Positions 7,909 to 17,547 are shown, counted from the stretch's first letter. The stretch: DNA of 64,000 nucleotides from Caulobacteraceae bacterium (GCA_947476555.1 CANJRI010000004.1:19640-83639); one strand, 5' to 3'. Notes: generated by a model from the sequence alone, not told the origin. Made by a program: numbers and translations.

Positions 7909-9831
7909 TCAACTCTTGATCCGTACGTACTCGCCAGGCGTATCGCCCAGCGGCTTTAGCGGCCCCTTGGCGGGATCGCGGGCGGGAACCATGAGTCCGG
8001 AGCGCTCCCGTAACCATTCGGCCCAGTGGGGCCACCAGGAGCCGGGTGTCTCCTTGGCGCCGTCCATCCATTCCTCGAACGTCGCCGGCAGCACCTTGTT
8101 GGTCCAGTGCTGGTATTTGGTCGCCACGGGCGCGTTGATCACCCCGGCGATGTGGCCGGATCCGGCGAGCATGAAGGTGGTCGGCCCGCCGAATAGCTTG
8201 GCGCCTTTGTAGACGGAGCGGGCGGGGGCGATGTGGTCCTCGCGCGCCGACTGGGCGAAGACCGGTATCTTCACCTTGGAGAGGTCGAGGGTGACGCCGT
8301 CGATCACCAGTTCGCCTTTCGACAGCGCGTTCTCCTTGTAGAAACGCCGCAGATAATCGAGGTGGAGCCGCTTGGGCATCCGCGTCTGGTCCGAGTTCCA
8401 GAACAGCAGGTCGAAGGGCTTGGGCTCCTTGCCCATCAGGTAGTTGTTCACGAAGAACGACCAGATCAGGTCGTTGGCCCGCAGCATGTTGAAGGTCTCG
8501 GCCATCGCCGCGCCCGGCAGCACGCCCTGGGCCTGGTCCATCCGCTGCTCCAGGTCAGCCAGCCATTCCTCGTTGGTGAAAAGCAACAGATCACCGGCCT
8601 CGCTGAAGTCCTGTTGGGCGGCGAAGAAGGTGGCGGAGCCGATGGTCTTCACCCCCTTGGCGGCCATGTGCGCGAGGGAGACCGACAGCAGGGTGCCGCC
8701 GATGCAGTAGCCGATGGCGTTCACGTGGGAGACGCCGCACTGCTGGATGGCCGCGGCCACCCCTTCGTAGACGCCCTGGCGCATGTAGTCGTCGAACGAC
8801 TTCTCGGCGAGCTGAGGATCGGGATTGACCCACGACGCGACGAAGACCGTGAAACCCTGGTCGGCCAGCCACCGGATCATCGAGTTCTCGGGCCGTAGAT
8901 CCAGGATGTAGAACTTGTTGATCCACGGCGGGAACAGTAGCAGCGGGATCTCGTACACCTGCTCGGTGGTCGGAGAATATTGCAGCAACTCTATGAGTTC
9001 GTTCCGGAAAACGACCTTTCCCGGAGCCGTCGCGACGTTCCGGCCGATCTCGAACCCTTCGAAGGTGGTCTGGGCGATGGAGAGTTGGCCGCCGCCGCGC
9101 TGGATATCGGCCGCGAAGTTCTCCATCCCCCTCACCAGGCTCTCGCCGCCGCTCTCTGCTAGGGCCTTGAGGGCGGCGGGATTGGAAGCCAGGAAATTGG
9201 AGGGGGAAAAGGCGTCGGTGAGCATCTTCATGAAGAACTCGACACGCCGCTTCTCCAGCGGATCGACGCCGTCCACCTCGGAGACCAGGTCGTTGAGCCA
9301 GTTGGAGGTGAGCAGGTAGGACTGCTTGATCACGTCGAAGACGGCGTTTTCCGACCAGGCCGGGTCGTTGAACCGCTTGTCGCCACGGGCGGGCTCCACG
9401 ACGGGCGAGGCCTCGCCGTCTGTCATCCGGCGGCTCGTGGCCTGCCAGAGCTCCAGGTAGCGGGTGAAGAGATCGGCCTGGGCCCGCATCACCCTGTCCG
9501 GCTGGGCGGCGAGCCGGCCCATGACCACGCCGAGGGCCGGTCCCACGTGGAAGGGATCGGGGGTGAGAGCCGCCGGACGGTCGGCCTGGCGCAACGCCAT
9601 CTCGGCCATCACACCCTGGGCGGTGAGCGCGGCGCGAGCCAGATTCATCGAGAGGGTTTCGATCTGGCCCCGTTGCTCGGCGGTGAACTGAACCGGGTCG
9701 AAGGAATCCGCCGTGAGGAGCGGCGGCGCGGACTCGGGCGGGTTGGCCCTGGGCTCGGCCCTAGGCGTGGGAGGATTTCTTGGCTTCCGGGCCTTGCGGC
9801 TCCGGGTCGGTGCGCCGGGTTGCTCACTCAT
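7909..9831 (-). CDS. phaC: Class I poly(3-hydroxyalkanoate) synthase
   Basis: Polymerises hydroxyacyl-CoA into storage polyester on granule surfaces. The ATG at 9831 gives 640 residues with a GAGGA ribosome site; GTG 9855 would add eight. The first 50 residues are Pro/Arg-rich. The alpha/beta-hydrolase core has the synthase lipase-like box GYCIGGTLLS with nucleophile C376, then AREDHIAP (catalytic Asp) and GSGHIAG (catalytic His). PPWINKFYILDL is a strong PhaC signature. The size fits class I, which needs no PhaE or PhaR. No phaA, phaB or phasin gene lies in the window. Confidence 0.95.
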   Translation of the reverse strand: MSEQPGAPTRSRKARKPRNPPTPRAEPRANPPESAPPLLTADSFDPVQFTAEQRGQIETLSMNLARAALTAQGVMAEMALRQADRPAALTPDPFHVGPALGVVMGRLAAQPDRVMRAQADLFTRYLELWQATSRRMTDGEASPVVEPARGDKRFNDPAWSENAVFDVIKQSYLLTSNWLNDLVSEVDGVDPLEKRRVEFFMKMLTDAFSPSNFLASNPAALKALAESGGESLVRGMENFAADIQRGGGQLSIAQTTFEGFEIGRNVATAPGKVVFRNELIELLQYSPTTEQVYEIPLLLFPPWINKFYILDLRPENSMIRWLADQGFTVFVASWVNPDPQLAEKSFDDYMRQGVYEGVAAAIQQCGVSHVNAIGYCIGGTLLSVSLAHMAAKGVKTIGSATFFAAQQDFSEAGDLLLFTNEEWLADLEQRMDQAQGVLPGAAMAETFNMLRANDLIWSFFVNNYLMGKEPKPFDLLFWNSDQTRMPKRLHLDYLRRFYKENALSKGELVIDGVTLDLSKVKIPVFAQSAREDHIAPARSVYKGAKLFGGPTTFMLAGSGHIAGVINAPVATKYQHWTNKVLPATFEEWMDGAKETPGSWWPHWAEWLRERSGLMVPARDPAKGPLKPLGDTPGEYVRIKS

Positions 9832-9897
9832 CCGCTGTCCTCGACCATTCGCCACGGGTAGCCCCTTGTGGCATCATGGCATAAGAGCCTGGAAGTG

Positions 9898-10323
9898 ATG
9901 AAACCGCAGAGCGCCAATTTCGAGATCAGCCGCCTGGCGCCGATGGCGACGGCCTGCATGCTGTTGGGCGCTTGCAGCACGCCGTTCGGCCCCGCGAAGG
10001 TTGACGCCAGTTCGCCGGTCGCGGCCGAGGTCGCCAAGCTGGCCGAGAGCCGCAAGGCCTACCCGCGTTTCTCCGACATCCCCAAGGTTCCCACCGACAT
10101 GCGACCTGTGCGCCAGTTCGGGCAGGCCGCCGATCAGCTGGAATTGGCCAAGGCCGACCTGGTGGCGCGCACCGGACCGGAGACCTGGACCCTCACGGGC
10201 GGCGAGGATTTCGCTGAAAAGGCCCGCGCCGCGGTTCCGGCCGCCGGGCCGGTGACGTCCCCAGATTCCGAGGCCTACGCCCGCGAACTTCGGGAGCGAG
10301 CTACCCCGCCTCCGCCGCGTTAG
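9898..10323 (+). CDS. Putative lipoprotein, hypothetical
   Basis: A 141-residue protein from ATG 9898 (GTG 9868 would add ten residues). The hydrophobic leader ends with a lipobox, MLLGACST, so Cys26 is the probable lipid-modified residue. The mature part has a conserved-looking central region AYPRFSDIPKVPTDMRPVRQF, helical segments and a Pro-rich end. Small lipoproteins with a similar PRFSDIP stretch occur in Caulobacterales, but I cannot name a function. It is divergent from phaC with a 66-base gap. Confidence 0.75.
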   Translation: MKPQSANFEISRLAPMATACMLLGACSTPFGPAKVDASSPVAAEVAKLAESRKAYPRFSDIPKVPTDMRPVRQFGQAADQLELAKADLVARTGPETWTLTGGEDFAEKARAAVPAAGPVTSPDSEAYARELRERATPPPPR

Positions 10324-10362
10324 GCGCGCGGAGGCGCAAAAATCCCCAGAACCGGCTTGGCG

Positions 10363-10379
10363 GACTCCGGCCCGGAGTC
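10363..10379. other. Perfect 7-base hairpin before the aminotransferase gene
   Basis: GACTCCG (10363-10369) and CGGAGTC (10373-10379) flank a 3-base loop in the 123-base gap before the aminotransferase. There is no T-tract. It may be the end of the lipoprotein transcript or an operator; no function can be assigned. Confidence 0.35.
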
Positions 10380-10446
10380 TATCGATGCCTACCCTTAGCT
10401 CCGAGAAAGGCCGCGACGGGCAGCGCGCGGCATAAGAGCTCTCAAG

Positions 10447-11667
10447 ATGACACCCGAATTCCACCGTATCCGACGCCTCCCGCCCTACGTCTTCGAGGAG
10501 GTCAACCGCATCAAGGCCCGTCTGCGCGGCCAGGGTGTGGACATCATCGACTTCGGCATGGGCAACCCCGACATGCCGACGCCTAAGCATATCGTCGACA
10601 AGCTGGTCGAGACCGCTCGCGATCCCAAGGCCGGCCGCTACTCGGCGTCCAAGGGGATCATCGGGCTGCGCCGCGCCATGGCGGGCTACTATGAGCGCCG
10701 GTTCGGCGTGAAGCTCGACCCTGACACGGAGGTGATCTCCACCCTGGGTTCCAAGGAGGGGTTCGCTAACCTTGCGCAGGCGCTGACCGCGCCGGGCGAC
10801 GTGATCATCTGCCCGAACCCGGCCTATCCGATCCACGCCTACGGCTTCATCATGGCCGGCGGCGTCATCCGCCACGTGCCCGCGCCCTCGCCGGAGGAAT
10901 ACCTGGCGGGCATCAGCCGGGCCATCAAGCACTCGGCGCCCCCGCCCAGCGTGCTGATCGTCAGCTATCCGTCGAACCCGACGGCCCAGTGGGTCGACCT
11001 CGATTTCTACAAGGAGGTCGTCACGCTGGCGAAGAAGCACGAGTTGCTCGTGCTGTCGGACATCGCCTATTCGGAAATCTATTTCGACGACAACCCGCCG
11101 CCCTCGATCCTGCAGGTGGAGGGCGCCAAGGACATCGCGGTGGAGGTGAACTCCCTGTCGAAGACCTTCGCCATGGCGGGCTGGCGCGTGGGGATGGTGG
11201 TGGGCAACGCCCGCATCTGCGCCGCACTGGCCCGGGTGAAGTCCTATCTGGACTACGGCGCCTATACCCCGATCCAGGTCGCGGCGGCCGCTGCGCTCAA
11301 TGGGCCGACCGACTGCATCGAAGAGATCCGCGCGATCTACAAGGGCCGCCGCGACGCCTTGGTGGAGTCCATGAAGCGGGCCGGGTGGGACGTGCCGGCC
11401 CCGCCGGCCTCGATGTTCGCCTGGGCGCCGCTGCCCGAGCAATACAAGGAGGCCGGCTCGATGCTGTTCTCCAAGCTGCTGATCGAGGAGGCCGGCGTCG
11501 CGGTGGCTCCCGGCATCGCCTTCGGCGAATATGGCGAGGGCTACGTCCGTATCGGGCTGGTGGAGAACGAGCAGCGCATCCGTCAGGCGGCCCGCAACGT
11601 GAAGAAGTTCCTGCAGAACTCCGAAGAGATCCTGGGGCGGGCGCACAACGCCCTGGCCGCCCAATGA
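10447..11667 (+). CDS. PLP-dependent class I/II aminotransferase (AlaC-like)
   Basis: A 406-residue fold-type I aminotransferase. The PLP lysine is in NSLSKTFAMAGWRVG; substrate and cofactor motifs GMGNPDMPTP and YPSNPTAQW are present. Overall it resembles the AlaC/YfdZ glutamate-pyruvate aminotransferases, which are also close to LL-diaminopimelate aminotransferases. Its stop overlaps the start of homoserine dehydrogenase by four bases (ATGA), so it may act in aspartate-family or alanine metabolism. The exact substrate cannot be fixed from sequence alone. Confidence 0.88.
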   Translation: MTPEFHRIRRLPPYVFEEVNRIKARLRGQGVDIIDFGMGNPDMPTPKHIVDKLVETARDPKAGRYSASKGIIGLRRAMAGYYERRFGVKLDPDTEVISTLGSKEGFANLAQALTAPGDVIICPNPAYPIHAYGFIMAGGVIRHVPAPSPEEYLAGISRAIKHSAPPPSVLIVSYPSNPTAQWVDLDFYKEVVTLAKKHELLVLSDIAYSEIYFDDNPPPSILQVEGAKDIAVEVNSLSKTFAMAGWRVGMVVGNARICAALARVKSYLDYGAYTPIQVAAAAALNGPTDCIEEIRAIYKGRRDALVESMKRAGWDVPAPPASMFAWAPLPEQYKEAGSMLFSKLLIEEAGVAVAPGIAFGEYGEGYVRIGLVENEQRIRQAARNVKKFLQNSEEILGRAHNALAAQ

Positions 11668-12950
11668 GCCGGACCTGGCGTCTAGGGGTCGCCGGCCTCG
11701 GCACGGTGGGGACTGGCCTGCTCACCTTCCTGGCCGAGCATCCCCGGTTCGCGCCGGCCGGCGGCCAGGCGGTGGTCACCGGCGTGTCGGCGCGCTCGCG
11801 CACCCGGCCCCGGGCTTTCGATATCTCGGCGTTGCCGTGGTTCGACGACCCGGTCGCGCTCGCCCAGTCGGATGAGATCGACGTCTTCGTCGAGCTGATC
11901 GGCGGCTCCGATGGTCCGGCCAAGGCGGCGGTCGAGGCCGCGTTGAACGCCGGCAAACCGGTGATCACGGCCAACAAGGCCCTGATCGCAGAGCATGGGC
12001 GCGAACTCGCCGAATTGGCCGAGAGCAAGGGCGCGCCGCTGCTGTTCGAGGCGGCGGTGATGGGCGGCGTCCCGGCCGTGAAGATGGTCCGCGAAGCCTT
12101 CGTCGGCGACGACATCACGTCGATCTCCGGCATCCTCAACGGCACCTGCAACTACATCCTGACCGAGATGGAATCGGGGGGGCGCGCCTTCGCCGAGGTG
12201 CTGGCCGAAGCCCAGCGCCTGGGGTACGCCGAGGCGGACCCGACGATGGACGTCGGCGGCTTCGACGCCGCCCACAAGATCACCATCCTGGCCGCCCTGG
12301 CCTTCGGGTGCGCCCCGAACTACGCCGCGGCCGAGATCGAGGGCATCGAGCAGGTCGAGCTGATCGACATCCAGATGGCCCGCGACCTGGGCTACCGGAT
12401 CAAGCTGGTGGCTTCCGCCGAGCAGGCGGCCGAGGGCGTGCTTGTCCGCGTGCATCCGACGCTCGCGCCGCTGTCGCATCCGCTCGCCCAGGCGGGCGGG
12501 GCGCTCAACGCCCTGTTCATCGAGGGACCCCGGGTGGGCCGGATCTTCGTGCAGGGTCCGGGGGCGGGGGCGGGACCGACCGCCGCCGCCGTGGCCGCCG
12601 ACATCGCCGACGTGATGACCGCGGCCGTGCGACCGGTGTTCCAGGCCCCGGCCGGGTCGCTGAAGCCGTTCGATCCGATCAATCCCTCCAAGATGATGGG
12701 CCGCGCCTACCTGCGTTTCCTGGTCAAGGACGAGCCGGGCGTCATCGCCGCGGTGTCCGAGACCCTGGCCGAGGCGGGTGTCTCCATCGAGAGCTTCCTG
12801 CAGAAGCCCGTCGAGAACGCCGGCGGCGTGCCGATCGTCCTGACGACCCACGCGACAGCGGAGTCCGTCCTGGCCGCCGCCGTGGAGCGCATCGCGGGCC
12901 TGCCGGCGGTGCTCGACAAACCCAGGCTGCTGCGCATCGCACGAATCTGA
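11664..12950 (+). CDS. hom: Homoserine dehydrogenase
   Basis: Reduces aspartate semialdehyde to homoserine, the branch point to threonine and methionine. It has 428 residues. The N-terminal Rossmann motif is GVAGLGTVGTG. The catalytic core carries NKALIAEHG, GILNGTCNYILTEM and YAEADPTMDVGGFDAAHK, with the substrate-binding lysine in the last. A C-terminal ACT domain (about residues 350-428; FLVKDEPGVIAAVSETLAE) suggests feedback control, usually by threonine. It is translationally coupled to the upstream aminotransferase and followed 22 bases later by glpX. Confidence 0.96.
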   Translation: MSRTWRLGVAGLGTVGTGLLTFLAEHPRFAPAGGQAVVTGVSARSRTRPRAFDISALPWFDDPVALAQSDEIDVFVELIGGSDGPAKAAVEAALNAGKPVITANKALIAEHGRELAELAESKGAPLLFEAAVMGGVPAVKMVREAFVGDDITSISGILNGTCNYILTEMESGGRAFAEVLAEAQRLGYAEADPTMDVGGFDAAHKITILAALAFGCAPNYAAAEIEGIEQVELIDIQMARDLGYRIKLVASAEQAAEGVLVRVHPTLAPLSHPLAQAGGALNALFIEGPRVGRIFVQGPGAGAGPTAAAVAADIADVMTAAVRPVFQAPAGSLKPFDPINPSKMMGRAYLRFLVKDEPGVIAAVSETLAEAGVSIESFLQKPVENAGGVPIVLTTHATAESVLAAAVERIAGLPAVLDKPRLLRIARI

Positions 12951-12972
12951 TTTTCGGAGAAAAACCAAGACC

Positions 12973-13929
12973 ATGAGCTCGCAACCCCTCGATCGTGGAC
13001 TGGTGCTGGACGCGGTCCGCGTTACCGAGATCGCCGCCATCGCCGCCTGGCACCTGGTGGGCCGCGGCGATGAGAAGGCCGCCGACCAGGCCGCCGTCGA
13101 CGCCATGCGTACGGCCCTGAACGATCTCGATATCGACGGCGAGATCGTGATCGGCGAGGGCGAGCGCGACGAGGCGCCGATGCTCTACATCGGCGAGAAG
13201 GTGGGCAAGGGCGGCAAGTCGAAGATCGATATCGCCCTGGACCCGCTGGAAGGCACGACGCTCACGGCCAAGGCCATGGCGAACGCCCTGGCGGTCATGG
13301 CCTGGGCGCCGAAGGGCACCCTGCTGAACGCCCCCGACACCTACATGGACAAGATCGCCTGCGGACCGGGCTATCCCCCAGGCGTCATCGACCTGGACCT
13401 TTCCCCGGGCGAGAACGTCAAGGCGCTGGCCAAGGCCAAGGGCGTGGAGGCCGCGGAGATCACGGTCTGCATCCTCGACCGGCCGCGCCATGCCGAGTTG
13501 ATCGCCTCCGTCCGTTCCGTGGGCGCGCGGGTGTATCTGATCACCGACGGCGACGTGGCCGGGGTGATGAACACCGCCGATCCCGAAACCGGCGTCGACC
13601 TCTACGTCGGGCAGGGCGGGGCGCCGGAGGGCGTGCTGGCCTGCGCGGCCCTGAAGTGCGTGGGCGGCCAGTTCCAGGGCCGCCTGGTGTTCCGCAACGG
13701 CGACGAGCGCGCCCGCGCCGCTCGCGTGGGGATCACCGACCTCGACAAGAAGTACGACCTGCACGAGATGGTCCGCGCCGACGCCATCTTCTGCGCCACG
13801 GGCGTCACCAAGGGAGCCCTGCTGGACGGGGTCACCTTGAAGGACGGCTTCGTCCACACCCACACCCTGGTGATGAACTCGGCCACGCGCACCGTGCGCG
13901 AGGTGCGGATGAAACGCCCCGTCGAATAG
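12973..13929 (+). CDS. glpX: Fructose-1,6-bisphosphatase class II
   Basis: Dephosphorylates fructose-1,6-bisphosphate in gluconeogenesis; the alphaproteobacterial forms may also accept sedoheptulose bisphosphate. It has 318 residues. Metal-binding motifs GEGERDEAPMLYIGE and ALDPLEGTTLTAKAM are intact, and the C-terminal half has YLITDGDVAGVM and GQGGAPEGVLA, all typical of GlpX. It lies downstream of hom and upstream of recJ, a conserved alphaproteobacterial order. No signs of transfer. Confidence 0.95.
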   Translation: MSSQPLDRGLVLDAVRVTEIAAIAAWHLVGRGDEKAADQAAVDAMRTALNDLDIDGEIVIGEGERDEAPMLYIGEKVGKGGKSKIDIALDPLEGTTLTAKAMANALAVMAWAPKGTLLNAPDTYMDKIACGPGYPPGVIDLDLSPGENVKALAKAKGVEAAEITVCILDRPRHAELIASVRSVGARVYLITDGDVAGVMNTADPETGVDLYVGQGGAPEGVLACAALKCVGGQFQGRLVFRNGDERARAARVGITDLDKKYDLHEMVRADAIFCATGVTKGALLDGVTLKDGFVHTHTLVMNSATRTVREVRMKRPVE

Positions 13930-13934
13930 GCGGC

Positions 13935-13963
13935 GTCCACATCTGACGTAGGCTGTCCACATC
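13935..13963. repeat. Direct repeat GTCCACATC upstream of recJ
   Basis: Two copies of GTCCACATC (13935-13943 and 13955-13963) are spaced exactly 20 bases apart, on the same face of the helix. The second copy reads CTGTCCACA, seven of nine matches to the DnaA box TTATCCACA. A regulator site for recJ is possible, but there is no further support. Confidence 0.3.
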
Positions 13964-14033
13964 CTGCGACGGCCCGGTGGCTGGCGACTCGGCCGGCCGG
14001 GGCCGATAGTGATCGCTGGCGGGAGGCGGATAG

Positions 14034-15833
14034 ATGGCGGACGGCGGCGGACAGCTGGGCTACCTCGGCGTCAGTCGGTCGCTGTCCGGGCGCCTCTGGC
14101 GCGAGCGGATGGCCGAGCCGGAGGTGGTGCGCCGACACCAGATGGTCCTGGGCCTGTCCGAGCCCCTGGCCCGGGCCCTGGCCTCGCGGGGGATCGGCGA
14201 CGGGGCAGGGGAGACCTACCTGGCCCCAACCCTGAAGGCGCTGTTCCCCGATCCCTCAAGCTTCGCGGACATGGACCGCGCCGCGGCGATCCTGGTGGAC
14301 GCCCTGGAGCGGCGCCGGCCGATGGTGGTGTTCGCCGACTACGACGTGGACGGGGCCTCCTCGGCCGCCCAGCTGGTGCGCTGGTTCAGGGCCCTGGGCC
14401 ATGAGCTTCCGATCTACGTGCCGGATCGTATCGTCGAGGGCTATGGCCCGTCGCCCGCCGCCTTCCGTCGCCTGAAAGCCGAGGGCGCGGAGCTGGTGGT
14501 CACCGTGGACTGCGGCGCCGCGGCGCACGACGCCCTGGCCTGCGCCGCCGAGATCGGCCTGGAGGTGGTGGTGATCGACCACCACCTGATGCGTGGCGGC
14601 GAGATCCCCGCCGTCGCCGCCCTGGTGAACCCCAACCGGCCGGATTGCGGGTCTGGGCAGGGCCACTTGGCCGCGGCCGGAGTCACCTTCGTCCTGCTGG
14701 CCGCCCTGAACCGCGAGGCCCGCAGGCGCGGCCTGTTCGGGGACCGGGCCGAGCCGGACCTGCGCCAGTGGCTGGATCTGGCCGCCATGGGAGCGATCTG
14801 CGACGTCACCCAGCTCACCGGCTTCAATCGCGCCCTCGCCAGCCAGGGACTGAAGGTGATGAGCGGCTGGCGCAATCCGGGTCTGAAGGCGCTTCTCGAT
14901 GTCGCCAAGTCCCAGGGGCCGGCCAGCGTCTTCCACGTCGGCTTCATCCTCGGCCCGCGGATCAACGCCGGTGGGCGGATCGGCCGCTCCGATCTAGGCG
15001 CCCGCCTGCTCTCCACCGACGATCCCGCCGAGGCGGCGGAACTTGCGGCGGAGCTGGACGCCCTGAACGCCTCGCGCAAGGAGGTGGAACGCGAGGTGAC
15101 CGAGGCCGCCATCCAGGTCATCGAGCGCGAGAGCAATGCGCCCGACGCCCCGGTCCTGCTGGTGGCGGCGGACGGATGGCATCCGGGTGTGATCGGCATC
15201 TGCGCCGGGCGCTTGCGCGAACGCTATCGCAAGCCGGTGATCGTGGTGGGCATCGACCGGGCTGCCAACGTCGGCAAGGGATCCGGCCGCTCACAGCCCG
15301 GCGTCAACCTGGGCCGGGCGGTACAGGCCGCGTTCGACGAGGGACTGTTGCTGGCGGGCGGCGGTCACGCCATGGCCGCCGGGCTCTCGGTGCGGCCGGA
15401 CACAGTCCCCGAACTGCGGGCCTTCCTTTGCGAGCGCCTCGCCAGTGAAACAGCGGCGGCCGCCGCGGAAGACGCCCTGGAGATCGACGCCCTGGTCACC
15501 ACACGCGGCTGCGACCGGGCGCTGTGGACCGACTTCCAGCGGCTGGCGCCGTTCGGGCCGGGAAATCCGGAGCCGGTTTTCGCGGCCGCCGACGTTCGGG
15601 TCGAACGACCGATGGCCCTGAGAGGCGGCCACGTGCGCTGCACCCTGGTCGACGGGTCGGGCGGCAAGCTCAAGGCGGTGGCCTGGCGGGTGGAGGACAC
15701 CGAGGTTGGCCGGCGGCTATTGGTGGAGGGTGGCGCGGTCCATGTGGTGGGCCGCCTGAAGCCCGACGACTGGCAGGGGCGCGAAGGCGTCGAGCTGGAG
15801 ATCGAGGACGTCGCCGATCCCCGACGTGTGTGA
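14034..15833 (+). CDS. recJ: Single-stranded-DNA-specific exonuclease RecJ
   Basis: A 5'-3' single-strand exonuclease used in recombination, mismatch repair and base-excision repair. It has 599 residues. The DHH-family motifs are in order: VVFADYDVDGASSAAQ (motif I), VTVDCGAAAHDALA, VIDHHLM (motif III), GPRINAGGRIG, and the DHHA1 motif GGGHAMAAG. A C-terminal OB-fold region includes GHVRCTLVDGSG. Following glpX is usual in this group. The gap upstream (13930-14033) holds a short direct repeat. Confidence 0.96.
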   Translation: MADGGGQLGYLGVSRSLSGRLWRERMAEPEVVRRHQMVLGLSEPLARALASRGIGDGAGETYLAPTLKALFPDPSSFADMDRAAAILVDALERRRPMVVFADYDVDGASSAAQLVRWFRALGHELPIYVPDRIVEGYGPSPAAFRRLKAEGAELVVTVDCGAAAHDALACAAEIGLEVVVIDHHLMRGGEIPAVAALVNPNRPDCGSGQGHLAAAGVTFVLLAALNREARRRGLFGDRAEPDLRQWLDLAAMGAICDVTQLTGFNRALASQGLKVMSGWRNPGLKALLDVAKSQGPASVFHVGFILGPRINAGGRIGRSDLGARLLSTDDPAEAAELAAELDALNASRKEVEREVTEAAIQVIERESNAPDAPVLLVAADGWHPGVIGICAGRLRERYRKPVIVVGIDRAANVGKGSGRSQPGVNLGRAVQAAFDEGLLLAGGGHAMAAGLSVRPDTVPELRAFLCERLASETAAAAAEDALEIDALVTTRGCDRALWTDFQRLAPFGPGNPEPVFAAADVRVERPMALRGGHVRCTLVDGSGGKLKAVAWRVEDTEVGRRLLVEGGAVHVVGRLKPDDWQGREGVELEIEDVADPRRV

Positions 15834-15895
15834 GGGGTGGGAGCCGGCTTGCGCGGGTTTTGGAAGGCGGATATAGAGCGCGCCTCGCGGCACGC

Positions 15896-15970
15896 GGTCC
15901 CTTCGTCTATCGGTTAGGACGTCAGGTTTTCAACCTGAAAAGAGGGGTTCGACTCCCCTAGGGACTGCCA
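15896..15970 (+). tRNA. tRNA-Glu (anticodon TTC)
   Basis: A 75-base tRNA with encoded CCA. Acceptor arms are GGTCCCT and AGGGACT (a G-U pair at position 1-72), discriminator G. The anticodon stem is TCAGG/CCTGA with loop TTTTCAA, giving anticodon TTC. The T-arm is AGGGG-TTCGACT-CCCCT. It reads GAA and GAG. Confidence 0.97.
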
Positions 15971-16003
15971 CGCGAAGACCGTCACTGGTCTGGAATCGAG
16001 CCA

Positions 16004-16026
16004 ATCCCGCAAGGAACTTGCGGGAT
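16004..16026 (+). terminator. Stem-loop after tRNA-Glu
   Basis: ATCCCGCAAG (16004-16013) and CTTGCGGGAT (16017-16026) form a perfect 10-base stem with a GAA loop, 34 bases after tRNA-Glu. No T-tract follows, so it may act as a processing or Rho-assisted stop signal rather than as an intrinsic terminator. Confidence 0.4.
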
Positions 16027-16110
16027 CGAATCCCCATTGACGCCTTCTCGATACAAGAACAGTGTTCGGGCCGGCCCTTTTTAAAAATTGGGGGATGGGC
16101 CGAGGGGCGT

Positions 16111-16680
16111 ATGGCTGGCTTTGAATTCGAGCAAGTGGACGCACCGGCGCCGGTGCGGATCAGCGGCCGCGTAAAGTGGTTCGACGCCGGTAAGGGCTAT
16201 GGCTTCATTGTCCCCGACGATCCCGATCTGACCGACCTGAAGGACGTGCTCCTGCATGTGACCAGCCTGCGCTCCGCAGGCCGAGAGCACGCGCTGGAGG
16301 GGTCGATGATCACCTGCGACGTGGTCCGCCGGACCAAGGGGTGGCAGGTGGCCGAGGTCGTGGACCTCGATGAGTCCTCCGCCACGCCGGCCGAACGCCG
16401 CGAACCTGTCCGCGCCCGCAGCGAGGCCGCGCCCCGCGCAGCCCGCCAGGCGTTCGAGGCGACCGGTCCCATCGAGCGCGCCAAGGTGAAGTGGTTCAAC
16501 CGGGCCAAGGGCTACGGCTTCGTGATCCGAGAAAGCGAACCCGGCGACATCTTCGTGCACATCGAGACCTTGCGGCGCGCGGGTATCGAGGATCTCCAGC
16601 CGGGCGATACGGTGATGGTCCGGTTCGCCGACGGGCCCAAGGGGCTGGTGGTGGCCGACATCGACGGCGGAGACGACTAG
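16111..16680 (+). CDS. Two-domain cold-shock protein
   Basis: A 189-residue nucleic-acid-binding protein from ATG 16111. Two cold-shock domains are separated by an Arg/Ala/Glu-rich linker (about residues 85-120). Both carry the RNP1-like motif: [20 protein letters not shown] in the first and [19 protein letters not shown] in the second, with RNP2-like VLLHVTSL and IFVHIETL. Double cold-shock-domain proteins are typical of alphaproteobacteria, including stationary-phase CspC/CspD of Caulobacter. A role in RNA chaperoning is inferred from the family. Confidence 0.92.
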   Translation: MAGFEFEQVDAPAPVRISGRVKWFDAGKGYGFIVPDDPDLTDLKDVLLHVTSLRSAGREHALEGSMITCDVVRRTKGWQVAEVVDLDESSATPAERREPVRARSEAAPRAARQAFEATGPIERAKVKWFNRAKGYGFVIRESEPGDIFVHIETLRRAGIEDLQPGDTVMVRFADGPKGLVVADIDGGDD

Positions 16681-16764
16681 CCGAACGGCGGTCCGCCGCC
16701 TTGGCCTTGCTTCCGCCGGGAAGCTGCCCCTAAGAGAAGACTGGTCGGTTGCTGGGAGGACGGC

Positions 16765-17535
16765 GTGCTGCGGCGTCTGTTGCGAAACCTGACGGGTCTG
16801 GTGTTGGCCCTTATCGCGGGGCCGGCGTTAGCGGCCTTGCCCGTGCAGGGCTTCGACATCAAGGCGATCTATCCGCACGATCCGAACGCCTACACCCAGG
16901 GTCTATTCTATCATCAGGGATTCCTGTTCGAGAGCACCGGGCAGGTGGGGCGTTCCAATATCCGCAAGGTGCGCCTGAAGGACGGAGCCGTCGTCCAATC
17001 GCAGGCGATCCCGCCCAACATGTTCGGCGAGGGATCCGTCAACTGGGGCGGGGAGATCATCTCCATCACCTGGCGTGATCAGGTGGGCTTCCGCTGGGAC
17101 CTCAAGACTTTTGTTCGGCGAAGCCTCTTCCGTTACCCGGGGGAGGGGTGGGGCCTGACGCAGGACGGCAAGCGTCTGATCATGAGCGACGGCACCGACG
17201 TGCTGCGTTTCCTCGACCCCGTGAGCTTGAAGGAGACCGGCCGCGTGCGGGTCCGGGCCGAGAGTCAGCCCCTGGTCTATCTGAACGAGCTGGAGTGGGT
17301 GAACGGGGAGGTCTTGGCCAATATCTGGATGACCAATCAGATCGCCCGCATCGATCCCCGGACCGGCGCGGTGAAGGGTTGGATCGATCTTAGCGGCCTG
17401 CCCGAGGCCTCGCGGCGTCCGGACATGGATTCGGTGCTCAACGGGATCGCCTACGATTCAGCCGGCGACCGGCTGTTCGTCACCGGCAAGAACTGGCCCC
17501 GGCTGTATGAGATCAAGCTGAGGCCGGCTCGTTAG
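16765..17535 (+). CDS. Glutaminyl-peptide cyclotransferase family protein
   Basis: A 256-residue protein from GTG 16765 with a GGGAGGA ribosome site. A signal peptide (residues 1-24, ending GPALAA) directs it to the periplasm. The rest is a five-bladed beta-propeller of the glutamine cyclotransferase family: PHDPNAYTQGLFYHQGFLFE, GWGLTQDGKRLIMSDGT and LNELEWVNGEVLANIW are signatures. The family makes N-terminal pyroglutamate on peptides; whether this bacterial member does so is unproven. Confidence 0.88.
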   Translation: MLRRLLRNLTGLVLALIAGPALAALPVQGFDIKAIYPHDPNAYTQGLFYHQGFLFESTGQVGRSNIRKVRLKDGAVVQSQAIPPNMFGEGSVNWGGEIISITWRDQVGFRWDLKTFVRRSLFRYPGEGWGLTQDGKRLIMSDGTDVLRFLDPVSLKETGRVRVRAESQPLVYLNELEWVNGEVLANIWMTNQIARIDPRTGAVKGWIDLSGLPEASRRPDMDSVLNGIAYDSAGDRLFVTGKNWPRLYEIKLRPAR

Positions 17536-17547
17536 ACCCGGTTCGGC

